A stretch of DNA of 64,000 nt from Metridium senile (lineage: Eukaryota > Cnidaria > Anthozoa > Actiniaria > Metridiidae): contig OX459097.1 in the NCBI GenBank assembly GCA_949775045.1, forward strand, positions 9,632,619-9,696,618. Direction: 5' to 3'. Of the stretch, positions 1 to 11,699 are shown in pieces (within the stretch, counting starts at the first letter, position 1; every line of letters starts with the position of its first letter). The translations under genes were made by a program, and so were the position numbers. The notes beneath the pieces are model-generated. The model was not told where the DNA came from, made no database searches, and saw nothing but the letters and a program-made list of their open reading frames with translations.

Positions 1-410
1 TAATTTCCAGAAGAAAATAATATTTTTTATATATGAATTTCAATTTACAAAGATGTTATATCATACAGAGTATATTTCCAAACTTAAAACAACTATAAAA
101 TATCATAAAGCCACAACATTTCAGAATCATGACACTTAGCAAAAAATCGCGATCAGATTTAGTTTTAACTTCTAGAAGAAAACAATATTTTTATATATGA
201 ATTTCAATTTACAAAGATGTAAAACTTAAAACAACTATAAAATATCATAAAGCCACAAAATTTCAGTATCATGACTCTTAGATTTCCAGAAGAAGAAAAT
301 ATTTATATATTTGATTTTAATTTAATTTACAAAGATGTTGTATACTAAGTATATTTCCAAACGTAAAACAACTATAAAATGTCATAAAATCAGTCTTCAA
401 GCATACGGAG
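1..410. repeat. Three tandem ~130-bp AT-rich units
   Basis: Three diverged copies of a unit containing TTCCAGAAGAAAATA, AATTTACAAAGATGT and AAACAACTATAAAATATC occur around 1-168, 170-282 and 283-390. The array lies inside the intron that follows exon 1 of peptide gene copy A. No coding signal is visible in it. Confidence 0.8.
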
Positions 411-418
411 ACTCTTAC

Positions 419-544
419 CGTCATGAATTCTCGTTTTCCACTAGGAACGATTCCGCCACCACCGGCCGTAAAAGCGTCCGACTCCGGCACCATCGAAATG
501 GCCATCAGAACAACCAAAAATACAATAACAGTCTTAGAATTCAT
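419..544 (-). CDS. Small secreted peptide precursor, copy A, exon 1 (partial gene)
   Basis: First exon of a small secreted protein; exon 2 lies beyond the left edge. It encodes 42 residues. Residues 1-24 form a signal peptide (MNSKT, then a hydrophobic core VFLVVLMAISM and a likely cut after ESDA). Next comes a Gly-rich stretch FTAGGGGIVPS and a G-K-R-E site. The donor GTAAGA directly follows the ACG codon at 419-421, so the intron is phase 0, as in copies B and C. The start was chosen because all four paralogs begin with MN(S/T)KT at this point. G-K-R is the classical signal for prohormone cleavage followed by C-terminal amidation, so an amidated peptide is possible. Function is not known. 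No close family is recognised beyond the three paralogs in this window. Confidence 0.72.
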
Positions 545-712
545 TGTTATAGTGATAGTGAAGATTTTCCTACTGAGCTGTGTTCACTTGGTCGACCTTG
601 ATGTTGTGAATGGCCAGTTCTTGACTGCACTGGTTTTATCCCTGGATAGAACAATACAACATCGATGTAATTTCCGTATTACCGGAATTGCAATTTAATG
701 ATTGTGTAATTA
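545..712 (-). promoter_or_regulatory. Conserved promoter of peptide gene A
   Basis: This stretch is nearly identical upstream of copies B and C and partly kept at D. On the minus strand a TATA-like GGATAAAA (634-641) lies about 90 bp before the ATG. Further upstream is a dyad TTCCGTATTACCGGAA (672-687) with two outward GGAA cores, resembling paired ETS sites, and then the shared motif GTAATTACACAATCATTAAA. Conservation while the flanks diverge suggests function; the factor assignment is inference. Confidence 0.6.
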
Positions 713-2110
713 CTGAGGTGCACACCCCGTCATGAGCTGAGTGATAAGTTTTTACTGAGCAAACATCCTCCGCTTCTATGGCAGCTTTAAGTAAATGGAG
801 AGTTGAAATATGTGATGGCAAGAAATCGACCAAAAAGCACTATGATTACTCGAAGATAGCTTTAATGATGTCAACAGCCTTAATTCAAATAAAGATCAAT
901 TGCAATAGTGAGCTTTTAAAGTGCCTTTACGTTTGCCGAATCAACTGACACCGACTTTCATTTTTAAATCAGTCATAAATGTATTACAACGTATTTATTC
1001 CATCGTGTAACATTAAGACAACTAATTTCGGCTTGCATTATTAAGCTCTTTTAAGTGCTAACTAACACTTGTATTTTTTACTTCAAGTAAATTTGAAAAA
1101 GCAAGGCTTTTTTCTTTAATTGTAAGGCTTATATAGTGCTATACTTTATTTTCGGTCGGTATTTTTAAACTCTCTAAAGAATTAAATTGTATTTCCCCTC
1201 TAGTTAGCCTCAAAACGAATGTGTTTTTCGGCAGCGGATTTGATTGTCGGCCCAGAATTTTCCTTCCTTTTTTTATACATCTCACGCTGCTTTCGCCTAC
1301 CAAATGAAAATAGGTTTACAAAACAAGCAGGCTTATTTAAACCTTCCCTCATTTGTCAGTAATGAATTGTTGTGTTAAACGATCCAAGGGTGGCCCGTTT
1401 TAAATGTTTCGGCATTACTTGGCAAATGTAATCGAATGTGACGGTGTGCTTGTATAGACCATTTCATTGCGTCTCATCATCTCGCTTTCCAATGAAGGGA
1501 AAGAAACGGATCAGGAAGGAGCGGAGAAACAGAGTTCAAAAGACTTCAAAATAACCTCGGATAAATCACTGAAAAAATCGGGAGGAGGCCTAGGGAGAAA
1601 TGTCTAAAATAATTACTGAGATGGGAGAAATAGGCTATCAATGGTAGGAAGAAGGGATATTTGAATGTTTGCTCCACTTTTCTCCACAATGTATGGACCC
1701 CTATTTGAGACGTACGTTACAGCCTTGCAGCATACAGTCACTAAGGAATTAGATGTAGTTATGCTCATTAGTATGAGAGAGTCAATGTTAAGGAAGGCGT
1801 AAAAGAATGCCTTTTACAACAAAACAAAATTTGTTTCAGACTATTTCTACCTTTCAGACAAATTTTCGACCGTCGGGGTGTTGGCTTACTCTTCGCTAAT
1901 ACACTTTAAATTCCCAATAAAAATAATCAATGAAGTTTGAACGTTTTCGTTTAAAACCAATTAAGATAATATCTTAAGACAATTTGATCTTTTCACTAAA
2001 TGATTGATCTATTAACAATAGTCTATAGTCTTAGTTATGTAAACACTTTGGATCTTCCTCTGATCTTCCTAATATACTAAAAAAACGTCTATCTTTTCTA
2101 TTGCAAATAA
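713..2110. other. Upstream spacer of peptide gene A, no gene seen
   Basis: Positions 740-830 resemble the region upstream of copy D (43150-43215), sharing GCAAACATCCT and TTTAAGTAAATGG. The remainder shows no ORF with codon bias, no recognisable transposon ends and no RNA gene. The segment separates the conserved block at 2111-2212 from the promoter. Confidence 0.5.
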
Positions 2111-2212
2111 CCTCTTGATTTCATCCCTAGCCTGAAAGCATTTCAACAACCGCACCACTTCAATGAAATGAAATCAGTTTTACTTTGCGAAATATGGATT
2201 AAAAACTACTTG
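2111..2212. repeat. Upstream block shared by peptide genes A, B and C
   Basis: About 100 bp beginning CTCTTGATTTCAT and including GAAAGCATTTCAACAACC and TTACTTTGCGAAATATGG recur at 11240-11347 upstream of copy B. The first part recurs at 19432-19490 upstream of copy C. In B and C it sits about 250 bp from the ATG, but here about 1.6 kb away. It is either a distal cis element or simply a residue of the ancestral duplication. Confidence 0.7.
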
Positions 2213-3875
2213 AAAACTATTAGGAATCAAAAAGGTCGCTTTTACATGTATAAAGTTGAACATTTTTGTAAGTACCGGTCTATTTTTTTCTGTGTAAACA
2301 GTGACGTTTCTTAAAACTATTCCGAATAAGACATACAACTTCTCTATTTGTATTGTCCGAAACGTGAGTAGGTACAGGGTTTTTTTAATCATATTTTCCA
2401 CAGCAGAACCACATGCATACTGGTTATTCTTCTGCTGGCACTCACACTCACTACCTCTACATTAAATATTTTTCATATATCACTACTCCACAGTTCTTTT
2501 TTCTATGCCACAAACGTACCTAAAACTATAATTAACACCACAATTTATTTATAACATCCGAAACGTAGCGCTTTTGATTGTGTAAAATTTACAACTTGCA
2601 TTAAAAAGGAAAATTTTCCATTTTAAAAGTCAGCAATACCGGTACTTATTCTGCTTTTTTTAAATGTGTTGAAGTTTAATTTTGAAGACTGATGAAAAAA
2701 CACCGACGCAGCCCACACAAGTTCGTGATCAAACGCTATCTATATTCAAATGGATTAAATATATATAAGAACCGAAAAGTTTATAGGTTCAAAGAAGAAA
2801 AACTAATAAAGAAATTGTGGCATGATAATATAATTAGAAATTTCAAGCAGAGTTATACTGGTTGCTATAAACAAACGTTTTTTCTAGAACTCACAATCTG
2901 CATGTCCCATGAAAAAAAAAACTTTTAGAAACTGCAAATTCAAATATACCTATATATAGGGTGTAAATTTAAGAATATATATATCCCTGTAAACAGTTGT
3001 GATTGCTCACACAGATATACAAGCTTTTTCTGATATATATTGCCAAGAGAAAATATTAGAAAGTACTGGTTGAACATGCAGCTGAACTACATAGCTACCG
3101 ATTGATTCGGTTTTAAAATTCGAATTCTAGAACTTTTTTCAATTCTATAATTTTTCTCATTATGCCAACTTGGACTCGAGCATTTCCCGACTTAAAATTA
3201 CTTAAATTTGAATTGCTGTACTAATGATTTTGAAATAAACATTTTTTTCCTCAGTAGAACTTCGAGATTCTTTCTTCAGTGCTACAAACTTTGGAATTGT
3301 TTCTGGTAGATTCTCAAGCAGTATGTCTAAAACCTATTCACTTCATAATCCCTATAAATAACACTATCCAAAGCACTGAAAAGGAAGTCAATTTAAGACA
3401 TAAAGTGTTCTTCCCTTAACAAACAAATTGAGCTTCCAGTGATAATTGTTGACCTTTTAGAAACAGAACTTGTCCAAGACGAGCATTAATATTTACAATA
3501 TAGACAGATTTCTCTCCTAAGAAGTCAATATGAGCTTGAAGTTACCTACGCCCAAATTCACCTTTAAAATCTCAATGGTCAATAATATTTGTGGCAAAAC
3601 GAAAAGCAAACTTTATGATGTAAGTTAGTAGGAAGATTTTAAAATTATAGTGACGTAGCAAGTAAACAAAGTTTTCAACACGACGCCTGTAGGTGAAGTG
3701 ACTTCCTTGGTTCGATTTTCCTCAATGTCATAGCAAGTCATTTAATTGGTTAGCGTATTGACAGTATTTTAACAAAAATATACACTCAAAGTTTAAGGAG
3801 TGTGTTTATCGTTTGATTCATATTGATTACAGAAGATTGAAGAAAATGTCTGTTGAAGTAAAACAAAAAAGCGTG
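2213..3875. other. Gene-free AT-rich spacer
   Basis: Only short uncorrelated ORFs are present. Around 2405-2470 a stretch with CACTCACACTCACTAC and TACATTAAATATTT resembles 20860-20905, probably dispersed repeat debris. Nothing else is recognised. Confidence 0.5.
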
Positions 3876-3879
3876 TATA

Positions 3880-4130
3880 ATATATAAAGTAAAATAAATT
3901 AAGATATTTGTTGTAATACAATAAAATAATACTAAATATAACTAAAATAAAATAGAACAAAATAAAAATGAAAAAAAATGAAACATTTAGCCAAATGAAA
4001 TAAAAATAAATAAAAGAAAACAGTAAATGAAATGAAAGAAAAGATATTGAACTGAAATATTGAAATTATAATAATAGAAATAAAATAAATGAATCGGGAA
4101 TAAAATGATGGAATGAAATAAACTGATTTA
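3880..4130. repeat. A-rich low-complexity tract
   Basis: Degenerate repetition of AATAAAAT, AAATGAAA and GAAATAAA words runs for about 250 bp with no period sharp enough to define a unit. Confidence 0.75.
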
Positions 4131-4604
4131 TCAGTTTTATGTGAAATTCAGTTTATTGTAAAATAATATAAATATCATTTTATCAAACTGATAATATTTT
4201 TTTTAAATATGAAATATGAATGACTATTATGTGTTGTCATTGATGAAAGTAAAAAAAACTGACACGGTTAAAAATTGGTTAAAACCTTATTCATACTACT
4301 GTACATGATCTAATTTCATATGGCAGTTATCTTTTTGCTAAGATATAATTACAAACAGTGACTAGATCTAGACACTTACTAAGAGGGCTTTAATGAGAGA
4401 TTTTGTATGAATATTTAATACCATACTCTAGACACTTTCGAGACTTTCAATTTCTTCGGCTCTCTTCAATAAAATCATTGATCTAACAATAGACTGTTAT
4501 TGGTTTAGGATTGCAATATATACTCTTGAAAACATGTTTAATTTCATAGAAATATCGACTGAGACTTAAGAATTAAAATATCCACTTGAAAACGTGTTCA
4601 ATTG

Positions 4605-5035
4605 TGTAGAAATGAAATCCAATTCCATTAGTCTGCTAATAGGACACTTTAACTTCAACAAGCAACTAAGTACATGTCGATATCCGATGAATTACAACCA
4701 ACGTCGAAACACTTCAAACTAACGTCAATTTGGAATCAATAAGATGAGTACAACGACGATCAGTTGGTCTTGTTCGACATTCAGCGTAAATAGATTTTTA
4801 AATAGATTTTTTTAAGTTGAAATTACTTCAAACTTCAACAAATATTGGCTGGAGGTTGTAATCAGTGGAACGTTTTTAGTCTTTTTAAGATGACACAGTT
4901 TCGTCAAATCGTAGAACGACGATCAGTTGGTCTTGTTCGACATTCAGCGCAAATAGATTTTTAAATATATTTTTTAAGCTGAAATTACTTCAAACTTCAA
5001 CAAATATGGGCTGGATCGTGTTGTTGTAATCACTG
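4605..5035. repeat. Dispersed repeat with internal tandem copies
   Basis: A segment containing ACGACGATCAGTTGGTCTTG, TTCGACATTCAGCG and ACTTCAAACTTCAACAAATA occurs twice in tandem (4740-4860 and 4910-5035). The outer portion 4605-4910 recurs in inverse orientation at 21100-21400. It is probably an unclassified interspersed repeat; no coding potential is seen. Confidence 0.75.
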
Positions 5036-5256
5036 AATGGTTTGTTTTCCAAAAGGTGCAGATTATTCACTGAATGGATGAATGGAAATAAAAATACGAA
5101 AGGAAAATGGGAAATTACTCCCAAAGGCTTCAACAAATGTGGGCTAGATGTCGTTAAGGTTTCGACTGGTCTTCGTCATTGTGAAATTTGTTGCTTGCGT
5201 GTGACGTCATCATATTTTATCGACTTGTTTTCATACGAATACAATAGTCGTTTTCA

Positions 5257-5625
5257 TAGTTCTCGTCGATCAACCTCAGCCTCGATAGCGTGTAATTTTT
5301 TTTTTTTTTTTTAGAATTTGACTACAGCCCGTTGTAATTTACGGAATGCACACATTATCAAACAATTGAGACACTTAAAAATTCCATGGGCTGTAGTCAA
5401 ATTCTAAAGAATAAATTACACGCTATCGAGGCTGAGGTTGATCGACGAGAACCGTGAAATGGTCTATTATTTCAAGGAGGTGTTTTGGTCTATTATTGTT
5501 ACCCTAAAACGCGTTTTTTGAAAATGGACAAATGAGACACTTAAAATTTCCATGGGCTATAGTCAAATTCTAAAGAAAATATTACACGCTAACGAGAACC
5601 GTGAAATGGTCTATTATTAGACCAT
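5257..5625. mobile_element. Foldback element with duplicated arm
   Basis: Left arm 5257-5332 (CGTCGATCAACCTCAGCCTC, GCGTGTAATTT, then a T tract, TAGAATTTGACTACAGCCC) is repeated inverted at 5385-5450. Part of the right arm, GGGCTGTAGTCAAATTCTAA, is repeated again at about 5550-5620. The hairpin layout fits a MITE or foldback element; no transposase is present. Confidence 0.7.
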
Positions 5626-6535
5626 TAACGTTAAAATTATCATTACTTAAGTTACTCTGAGTTACGAAACGTCATTAAGATAATGTAAAGGCTATCTTGG
5701 ATACTTGTCTTTTAAAAATAAATATACAAATGTTATCTTTAAAATATTTTTTACGAATATTTGATATAGTGACAAAGAATGATATGAAATATATCATAGG
5801 AAACGGAACTGCTCTCCTCATTCTCTCTCGACCAAAAACTGAATCGAACATTAACCGGCCGTTTCCTTGGAGTTTTCGCGTAAAAGCATAGAGACTGTTC
5901 TGCAGTCTAGGATGCTCTACAAAATCCATGCAAAAATGATCAAGGTTGCATATTTGAACGAAGTAGAGCATTTTACTGAAAATATTTTTTCTCAGAATCA
6001 GAAAGTCTCCAAGTTTTTCTATGAGTTTGGACCAATGGTAATAAATAGACCAGTTTCCTGTTATCTAGCACCGCTGTACTATTTGACAAAAGGCGCAAGT
6101 ACACAGGGATACCCTCAATTCCTATTAAATTCAAATGTGTTTTCTATTGTTAAGCGATAACTTTTTTTTGTGCTTTGCTTTGCTTTGCTTGGGATTTGTG
6201 AATATTTTGATAACAAATCGAGGCTTAGCCTGTGCAAATGCGCCTTTTGTTAAATAGTATAGCGGTACTAGATTACGTGAAACTGAAGTATTGCAAGCCT
6301 ATATCGCTCACTAGCAAGAACCTACTGGGAAACAAATCTGACCTGTCTTTCACAGCAATATTATGGTCAGCAGATCAGAGAAACGCTAATTTCTTTGGAA
6401 TTCCCCAAGTAGCAGGGCTCAAACTAAAGTCTACTAAGAGTCTATATATAAAGTCTAGATTTGAACAACGGTCGTATAAACTATTTGTTTATATTATATG
6501 TTTTGCGTTATGTTTACCCTTTAAAGAAGCCTTAA
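5626..6535. other. Gene-free segment
   Basis: No supported coding region. A short pentamer run TGCTTTGCTTTGCTTTGCTT lies at 6171-6190. The rest is unremarkable. Confidence 0.45.
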
Positions 6536-6915
6536 ATCCCGGGGGGAGGGGAGGGGGGAGAACTCGGAGGTCAAAGGGACGGGGATGCTCGCCGTGGTTT
6601 TTAGGTGTTGAAATCGAGGTTTCCGTCCCGCTTAGGGTGTTAATGAACGAGAATGCCCACCAGCTGAGTTTTGTGGTCCCTTTTAGGGTTTTGAAAATAA
6701 ACAACATAAACAATGCTTTATATATATCAATCCCCTTTCTGGATTGTGTCAGCCTTGGATACGTTTTTACTTGGTCCCTCTTAGGGGTAGAATTATATAG
6801 CTGCCACGCCCAGAAACTGACAACACAGGTCCCTATTAGGGTCCATTTTAAAAATCTTCATTCCCACCTTCTTTCAATAGGGAGTCCCCACCCCCACCTT
6901 ACCCCCACCCCCGGG
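6536..6915. mobile_element. G/C-tract-bounded foldback element, diverged
   Basis: Begins with a G-rich tract (6539-6560) and ends with a C-rich tract (6886-6915). Inside are TTTTGAAATCGAGG-like and CCCTTTTAGGGTTTTGAAA words seen in the element at 36933-37211. A long plus-strand ORF crosses it only because the tracts lack stops; it is not a gene. Confidence 0.55.
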
Positions 6916-8340
6916 CGTTAAATCTCAAAAAGGGCAGTCTTGCTATCTTTGTACTGACCGCATCTGTATCCCGTTCAGTCACAGACACAAGACACATTAT
7001 ACATCATTTCCGCCGAATCAAGTTTTCAAGAATATTTTTAAAAGCACAAACAGCCAGGAGACATAAATAGGAAACGTCATTACATGTCGCCTACGTTTCC
7101 ATCCATGCCGCAATGGCGGTGACGCACATCATTTTCATTCATTTTCTATGAAAACACCGACAAAACAAAGGAAATATTCCTTTTTTTTTAATACAATGTA
7201 ATTTCCCAAAAAATTGAACTTAATAATAATTCATAAACATAAAACATACACTAGATCGCAATTGTAATGTCCTTATCTATACTGAATCAAATGAATAACC
7301 ATACAAACAAAAAAGAAAGCACTACATAATGTGTGGGTTGGTTGCACTGAATGTTCTATGAAAACACCAACAATACAAAGTTTTCAGTCGACTTTGGATA
7401 CATCCAGTTGGACACCCCGATGAGTTTGGCCACGAGGGACAAAGTTGTTTTGGAGACTGACATCTTTTACAAAAACAGAACATTGGAAAAAGTAGTTTTA
7501 ATTGTGATAATTTAATTTAGTAGAAAATTAGTTTTAACTTTTATTTTCGGCGAATGCTCTAAAGTTTTAACTCTATTTAACTTTATTAAAACTCTAAACT
7601 TTTAACTTAATAAATTATCTAATTCTATTTTTTTTCTTTTGCTACCAAAGTGGCGATAAAAAATTATAAAACATTTCGAGATCATTTAGAACATTGCAGT
7701 TGGCATATATTATCATCATAAATTAAAATAGATAACAAATGAAAAAATATTTTATTTCTCTATCATATTCTAAACGATATTGACAATGGATACCAGAGAG
7801 ACTTAAAAAACAATAAATGCGAAATTCCTCAAAACTACGAAACCCTAAGAACTAGCTTTTGATCTAAGTCAGCAAGTAACTATTAAACTAAGTTCCTTTA
7901 AAATCGACTAAAAAATTAAAAAATTTGTGTGTTTTGTCGCAAAGCACAGTCTTGTTATGCGAAACTGAGCACAAACACTTTGCGGGAGCCGAGATGTATT
8001 ATTGTTTTCGAGGCGCAAGTCAGTCGAGCCCTCTGGCAACCATGATCCTTAGCGCGTTAGAACTACAGGAAGTGAACGTCCATTGTAGCAAAATACAAAA
8101 CAAGTACTGAAAGATAAACGTTACACCGTTAAAATCAGCCAAAACGTACTGACACTTTGTTAACTGTGCCACAGTAAAGAGATAAAAATGGACATTGTCA
8201 TTACACAACAGGTACTATAAAGCGAAATGAAATAACAGTTCAAATGAATTTGAGTCAAAGCAATCGCGTTTTAAAACCCGCGCACTCAGAAAACGAGATG
8301 GAGCCACCTTAAATTACACACAAACAGAAAGTATTACTAA
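6916..8340. other. Gene-free spacer
   Basis: A phrase TTCTATGAAAACACC with ACAAAG occurs at about 7145 and again at about 7355, suggesting an old local duplication. No exon of the neighbouring peptide family and no RNA gene is seen. Confidence 0.45.
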
Positions 8341-8480
8341 ATGATGGAGAAGGCCCAGGGGAACTCCTTTTGTAGAAGTGGTAGGGGCGATCTTCGAAGA
8401 GCTCCTGTGTGGACATTTTAGAGTTTTGGCTCAAACGTCAATCACGTAACAAGACTCCTTACATGTAAGGGTCATTTTAA
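8341..8480. mobile_element. Degenerate copy of the G/C-tract element
   Basis: Contains GGGGAACTCCTTTTGTAGAA, GTGGTAGGGGCGATC and TAGAGTTTTGGCTC, matching in order the terminal part of the element at 36933-37211 but diverged and truncated. Confidence 0.45.
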
Positions 8481-8536
8481 GTTGGCTTTGTTAATAAAAA
8501 AAAAGCTTAGCTGCCAAAAATATCGCAAGTCAAACC

Positions 8537-8550
8537 CACCCCCCCCCCCC

Positions 8551-8587
<37 letters not shown>
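8537..8587. repeat. (C)n(CA)n microsatellite
   Basis: A C homopolymer of about 17 followed by about 17 CA units, then CCACCACCACCACT. Confidence 0.95.
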
Positions 8588-8589
<2 letters not shown>

Positions 8590-9202
8590 CCAAACCACCA
8601 CCACCACTCCCTAAAACGTGTTTTGTGAAAATGGACAAGATTACTATTTTACAACAGATTTGTATCAAAGATTATATGGCACGTGCTGTGTCGATTCCAG
8701 TCTCAAAACAAATGCACGATGCCACAGGTTGTTTCTTCGATATTTACCGAATCTTTGGACAAAGGCGGCAAAAACGCGAGAATTCAGACGTCTCGGCAGA
8801 CGTCGGAGGATAAGACAACTTGATGGGGGTTGCCAAAGCAAATTGATATATTTTGTAAATGTTTTAAACTTTTTACAATGTAACATTGTCCCAACAATTT
8901 TGAACACTCAATTACATTAAGGCCTGGGATAACAAGAGGACTAACTAAAAACTAAAAAAAAAAACTTTAACTGCCTCAATGTTTCTCGATTACCTTTATT
9001 TTTAGTAATATGATAAAAATCAACGACCTTAATTATTAATCTATGGCATTTTTGATAGTTTGTGACTTCATAGGCTAGGTCACATGACTAAACATAATTT
9101 GGTATTGTATATTAATGATAATGACCTGACTATTGATGTGCATATTGTTTATTTGTGGCCCTTGTAGCATCGTTTGCCATCAGGTTATATTGGCCTAATT
9201 AA

Positions 9203-9428
9203 AATTTTGAATCTTTACAATAGTCCCCTTCACAGTTCCCTGCGCCATCTTGAAAGGTAGCCGGGCCTTTGCATCGAAGCGAGACGAACGTTGAGCTTGC
9301 AATAATAGAGGGCTTTTAACACCTTGCTGGACGTGTCTCTCTATCATTGCAAGCACAATGTTCGTCTCGCTTTGATGCAAGGCCCGGCTACCTTTCAAGA
9401 TGGCACAGGGAACTGTGAAGGGAACTAT
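9203..9428. mobile_element. Foldback MITE, family 1 (copy 1)
   Basis: Arms of about 95 bp face each other. The left arm runs from the AATAGTCCCCTTCACAGTTC region through GAAAGGTAGCCGGGCCTTTG to CGAGACGAACGTTGAGCTTG. The right arm is its inverse and ends AACTGTGAAGGGAACTATT. A second, more diverged copy lies in an intron of the receptor gene at 63476-63700. Non-autonomous; no ORF of substance. Confidence 0.85.
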
Positions 9429-9670
9429 TGCAGGCTAGTTTATTTTGATATTTTAAATACTTTGTGCAACTTTTCTTAAGGTTTAAAGAGCATTGCTATT
9501 AATGAAAACAACACCACCAAAAGACAATGATTTTTCATTTACTTTTTTCACATAGTTTTGCTTCTCCTCTTATGGAGCACAAGCTTTTAACATTAACTTT
9601 TAGTGAATTTAATTAAATGTTATTTAATGTTATTTAATTAAATGTTTTTTGAACCCATTGTGTGAGTCCA

Positions 9671-10991
9671 TCAATCCATATCTTTGGCCATGTGGATTTC
9701 TCTCTTGCAGTGTCCACGAGCCGATCGGCAAAACTCTTTCACAGCTCTTTTTAACTGTTGATCATAAAAAAGACTGAAATAAACTCGCCGAATATCAACG
9801 AGCACTAATTTCGTCTGTTAAACTAATTCTGTTGTTGTTGTTTTGTTGTTGTTTTTTGTTCAGTTTTGTAACTGTTCTTCATCCATTTTTTCTTTTTGTT
9901 TTACATACCACATGTTTAGTCAGTATAGCAGTATTATATTATTAAATTGTCAGTATCGACTTGGCTTTAAATATCTCTTATCCTTTCTATATTTTATGCT
10001 TTCATTTTGCTCTTCAGTTGTTTCCCTTAATTTTTGGGAAAAAAGAACAGACTGTATAAATCTTTTAAAAAAATAACACTACCCTAAGGTTCTACGTAAG
10101 TTTCCATCTATTAATTTTGTTTGGTTTCGTAGTTTAAGAAGAAGAGAACTTGGCACAAATAAAAGGGTGACTTGACTTTAAGAAAAAGTCGACAACCTAT
10201 TCTTATTGGCCCTTCTACGGACAAATCGTCCAAAAACTTGTTCGTGCATATACGCACCCTTTCCGAGAAACTTTGTCACCCGTGAAGTGAAAAGCCTACA
10301 AACTAGTAGCGCAGTGTATTATGGGTTACCTATGTATACTTTATTAGAACGCAGGGATTTTATGGCTGCATTGCTACACTTGTCAATATGTTATTGAGAA
10401 ATGTCCATTTTGACTTATCAAACAACAAGAAAGGCGTTCCGAATGCACATTTAGTTTCTGAACTTATCCATGATCCTTTGCGCCACTATAGCTTGCGTGC
10501 TTTTCACGGGTGACAAACTTTCTCGAAAAGGGTGTATATTGTGAATTAAACAAAAACAGACGATTTCTCCGTCTTCTAGAGAAGACATGGGGGGTGCTCA
10601 ACACCGACAAAACTTTTCAATAACACCGTATCACAATATATCTCTCACCAAATACTACGAACACGACAGCTTTAAAATTCACCAGACACAGGAGCTTTGT
10701 AAAAGCAAATACACACCGAAGCCATTTATATCACCTCAACACCTCAAAAAGTATACATCAATACCACAATACCGTCCCCCTTTTTCTATTATGAAAACGG
10801 TTATTGATTGGCTCTTTCCGTCAAGCTCCGTTACCCTTTTTTAAAAGCTCTGCAAAACACCCACCTACCGTAATGATTTCTCGCTTTCCAGCAGGTGAGA
10901 AAACGTCCGGGCTGAACCAAGCGTCCGACTCCTGCACCATCGAAATGGCCATCAGAACAACCAAAAATACAAGAACAGTCTTAGAATTCAT
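9671..10991 (-). CDS. Small secreted peptide precursor, copy B (two exons)
   Basis: Exon 1 is 10869-10991 (41 codons) and exon 2 is 9671-9754 (27 codons plus TGA). The phase-0 intron of 1114 bp has donor GTAGGT and acceptor CAACAG. The predicted product is 68 residues. It has a signal peptide (MNSKTVLVFLVVLMAISM, cut after ESDA), a short variable segment WFSPDVFSPA, the site GKRE, then LKRA, a C-x6-C core (EFCRSARGHC), another KR and an acidic end MAKDMD. Cleavage at each KR would release an amidated N-terminal peptide and a 13-residue peptide with two cysteines. The N-terminal mature segment lacks the FTAGGGG motif of A and D, so exon 1 has diverged after the signal. The intron carries one MITE (10249-10538). 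It could be a neuropeptide, an antimicrobial or a venom-type precursor; the sequence does not decide. Confidence 0.72.
9840..9860. repeat. Short TTG-rich tract
   Basis: GTTGTTGTTGTTTTGTTGTTG low-complexity run in the intron of copy B. Confidence 0.7.
10249..10538. mobile_element. TATACACC-type MITE, family 2 (copy 1)
   Basis: A 290-bp element with about 60-bp terminal inverted repeats: TATACGCACCCTTTCCGAGA and CTTTGTCACCCGTGAAGTGA at the left, and the inverse ending CGAAAAGGGTGTATA at the right. A second copy with a nested insertion is at 55943-56369. It lies within the intron of peptide gene B. Confidence 0.85.
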
Positions 10992-11155
10992 TGTTGTAGT
11001 GAAGATTTCCTACTGAGCTGTGTTCACTTGGTCGACCTTGATGTTGTGAATGGCCAGTTCTTGACTGCACTGGTTTTATCCCTGGATAGAGCAATCCAAC
11101 ATCGATGTAATTTCAGTATTACCGGAATTGCAGTTTAATGATTGTGTAATTACTT
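10992..11155 (-). promoter_or_regulatory. Conserved promoter of peptide gene B
   Basis: The TATA-like GGATAAAA is at 11074-11081 (read on minus). The upstream dyad is partly kept (TTTCAGTATTACCGGAA at 11111-11127, left GGAA core lost), followed by the shared GTAATTACACAATCATTAAA. Confidence 0.55.
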
Positions 11156-11378
11156 AGGAATACATAGTCCGTGATCTCGAACTATGATTTGTATGGCGTG
11201 GTAACTATTACAAGACGGCTATCTTTATCTTATCGAGATCTCTTGATTTCATTCCTGAAAGCCTGAAAGCATTTCAACAACCGCACCACTTCAATGAAAT
11301 GAAATCAGTTTTACTTTGCGAAATATGGATTAAAAACTACTTCAAAACCTCTTTCTGAGCATGTTCAAGTGTGCATTA

Positions 11379-11641
11379 TATACACCTATTTCAATTAACG
11401 TTGTCCATCTGGAATGGTTGATCTCAGACCCACAGGAATTGTGGGAGTTCATTAAATTTCAATACATTGTTTTAATCACACTTGAATGGTGCTGAATTAC
11501 AGATAACAGTATTTCAGAAGTAAACATTAATATTCAAGTGTGATTATAATAGTGCATTTGCAGTTTAACGAGCTCCCACAATTCCTATCGGTCTCAGATC
11601 AACCATTCCAGATGGACAACGTTAATTGAAATAGGTGTATA
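11379..11641. mobile_element. TATACACC-type MITE, family 3 (copy 1)
   Basis: A 263-bp element with termini TATACACCTATTTCAATTAA and inverse, followed by CGTTGTCCATCTGGAATGGT. Near-identical copies are at 13563-13826 and 55679-55946, implying recent amplification. No coding capacity. Confidence 0.9.
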
Positions 11642-11699
11642 CATCTATTTTAAAAAGGTTGGTGAAGGTTTTGTTGCATGTTGCACGTTGCATACCAAG

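Noticed and set aside
6232..6921. 229-codon plus-strand ORF
   Set aside because: It runs through G- and C-tract MITE sequence without stops. No domain, and the interior matches a repeat family.
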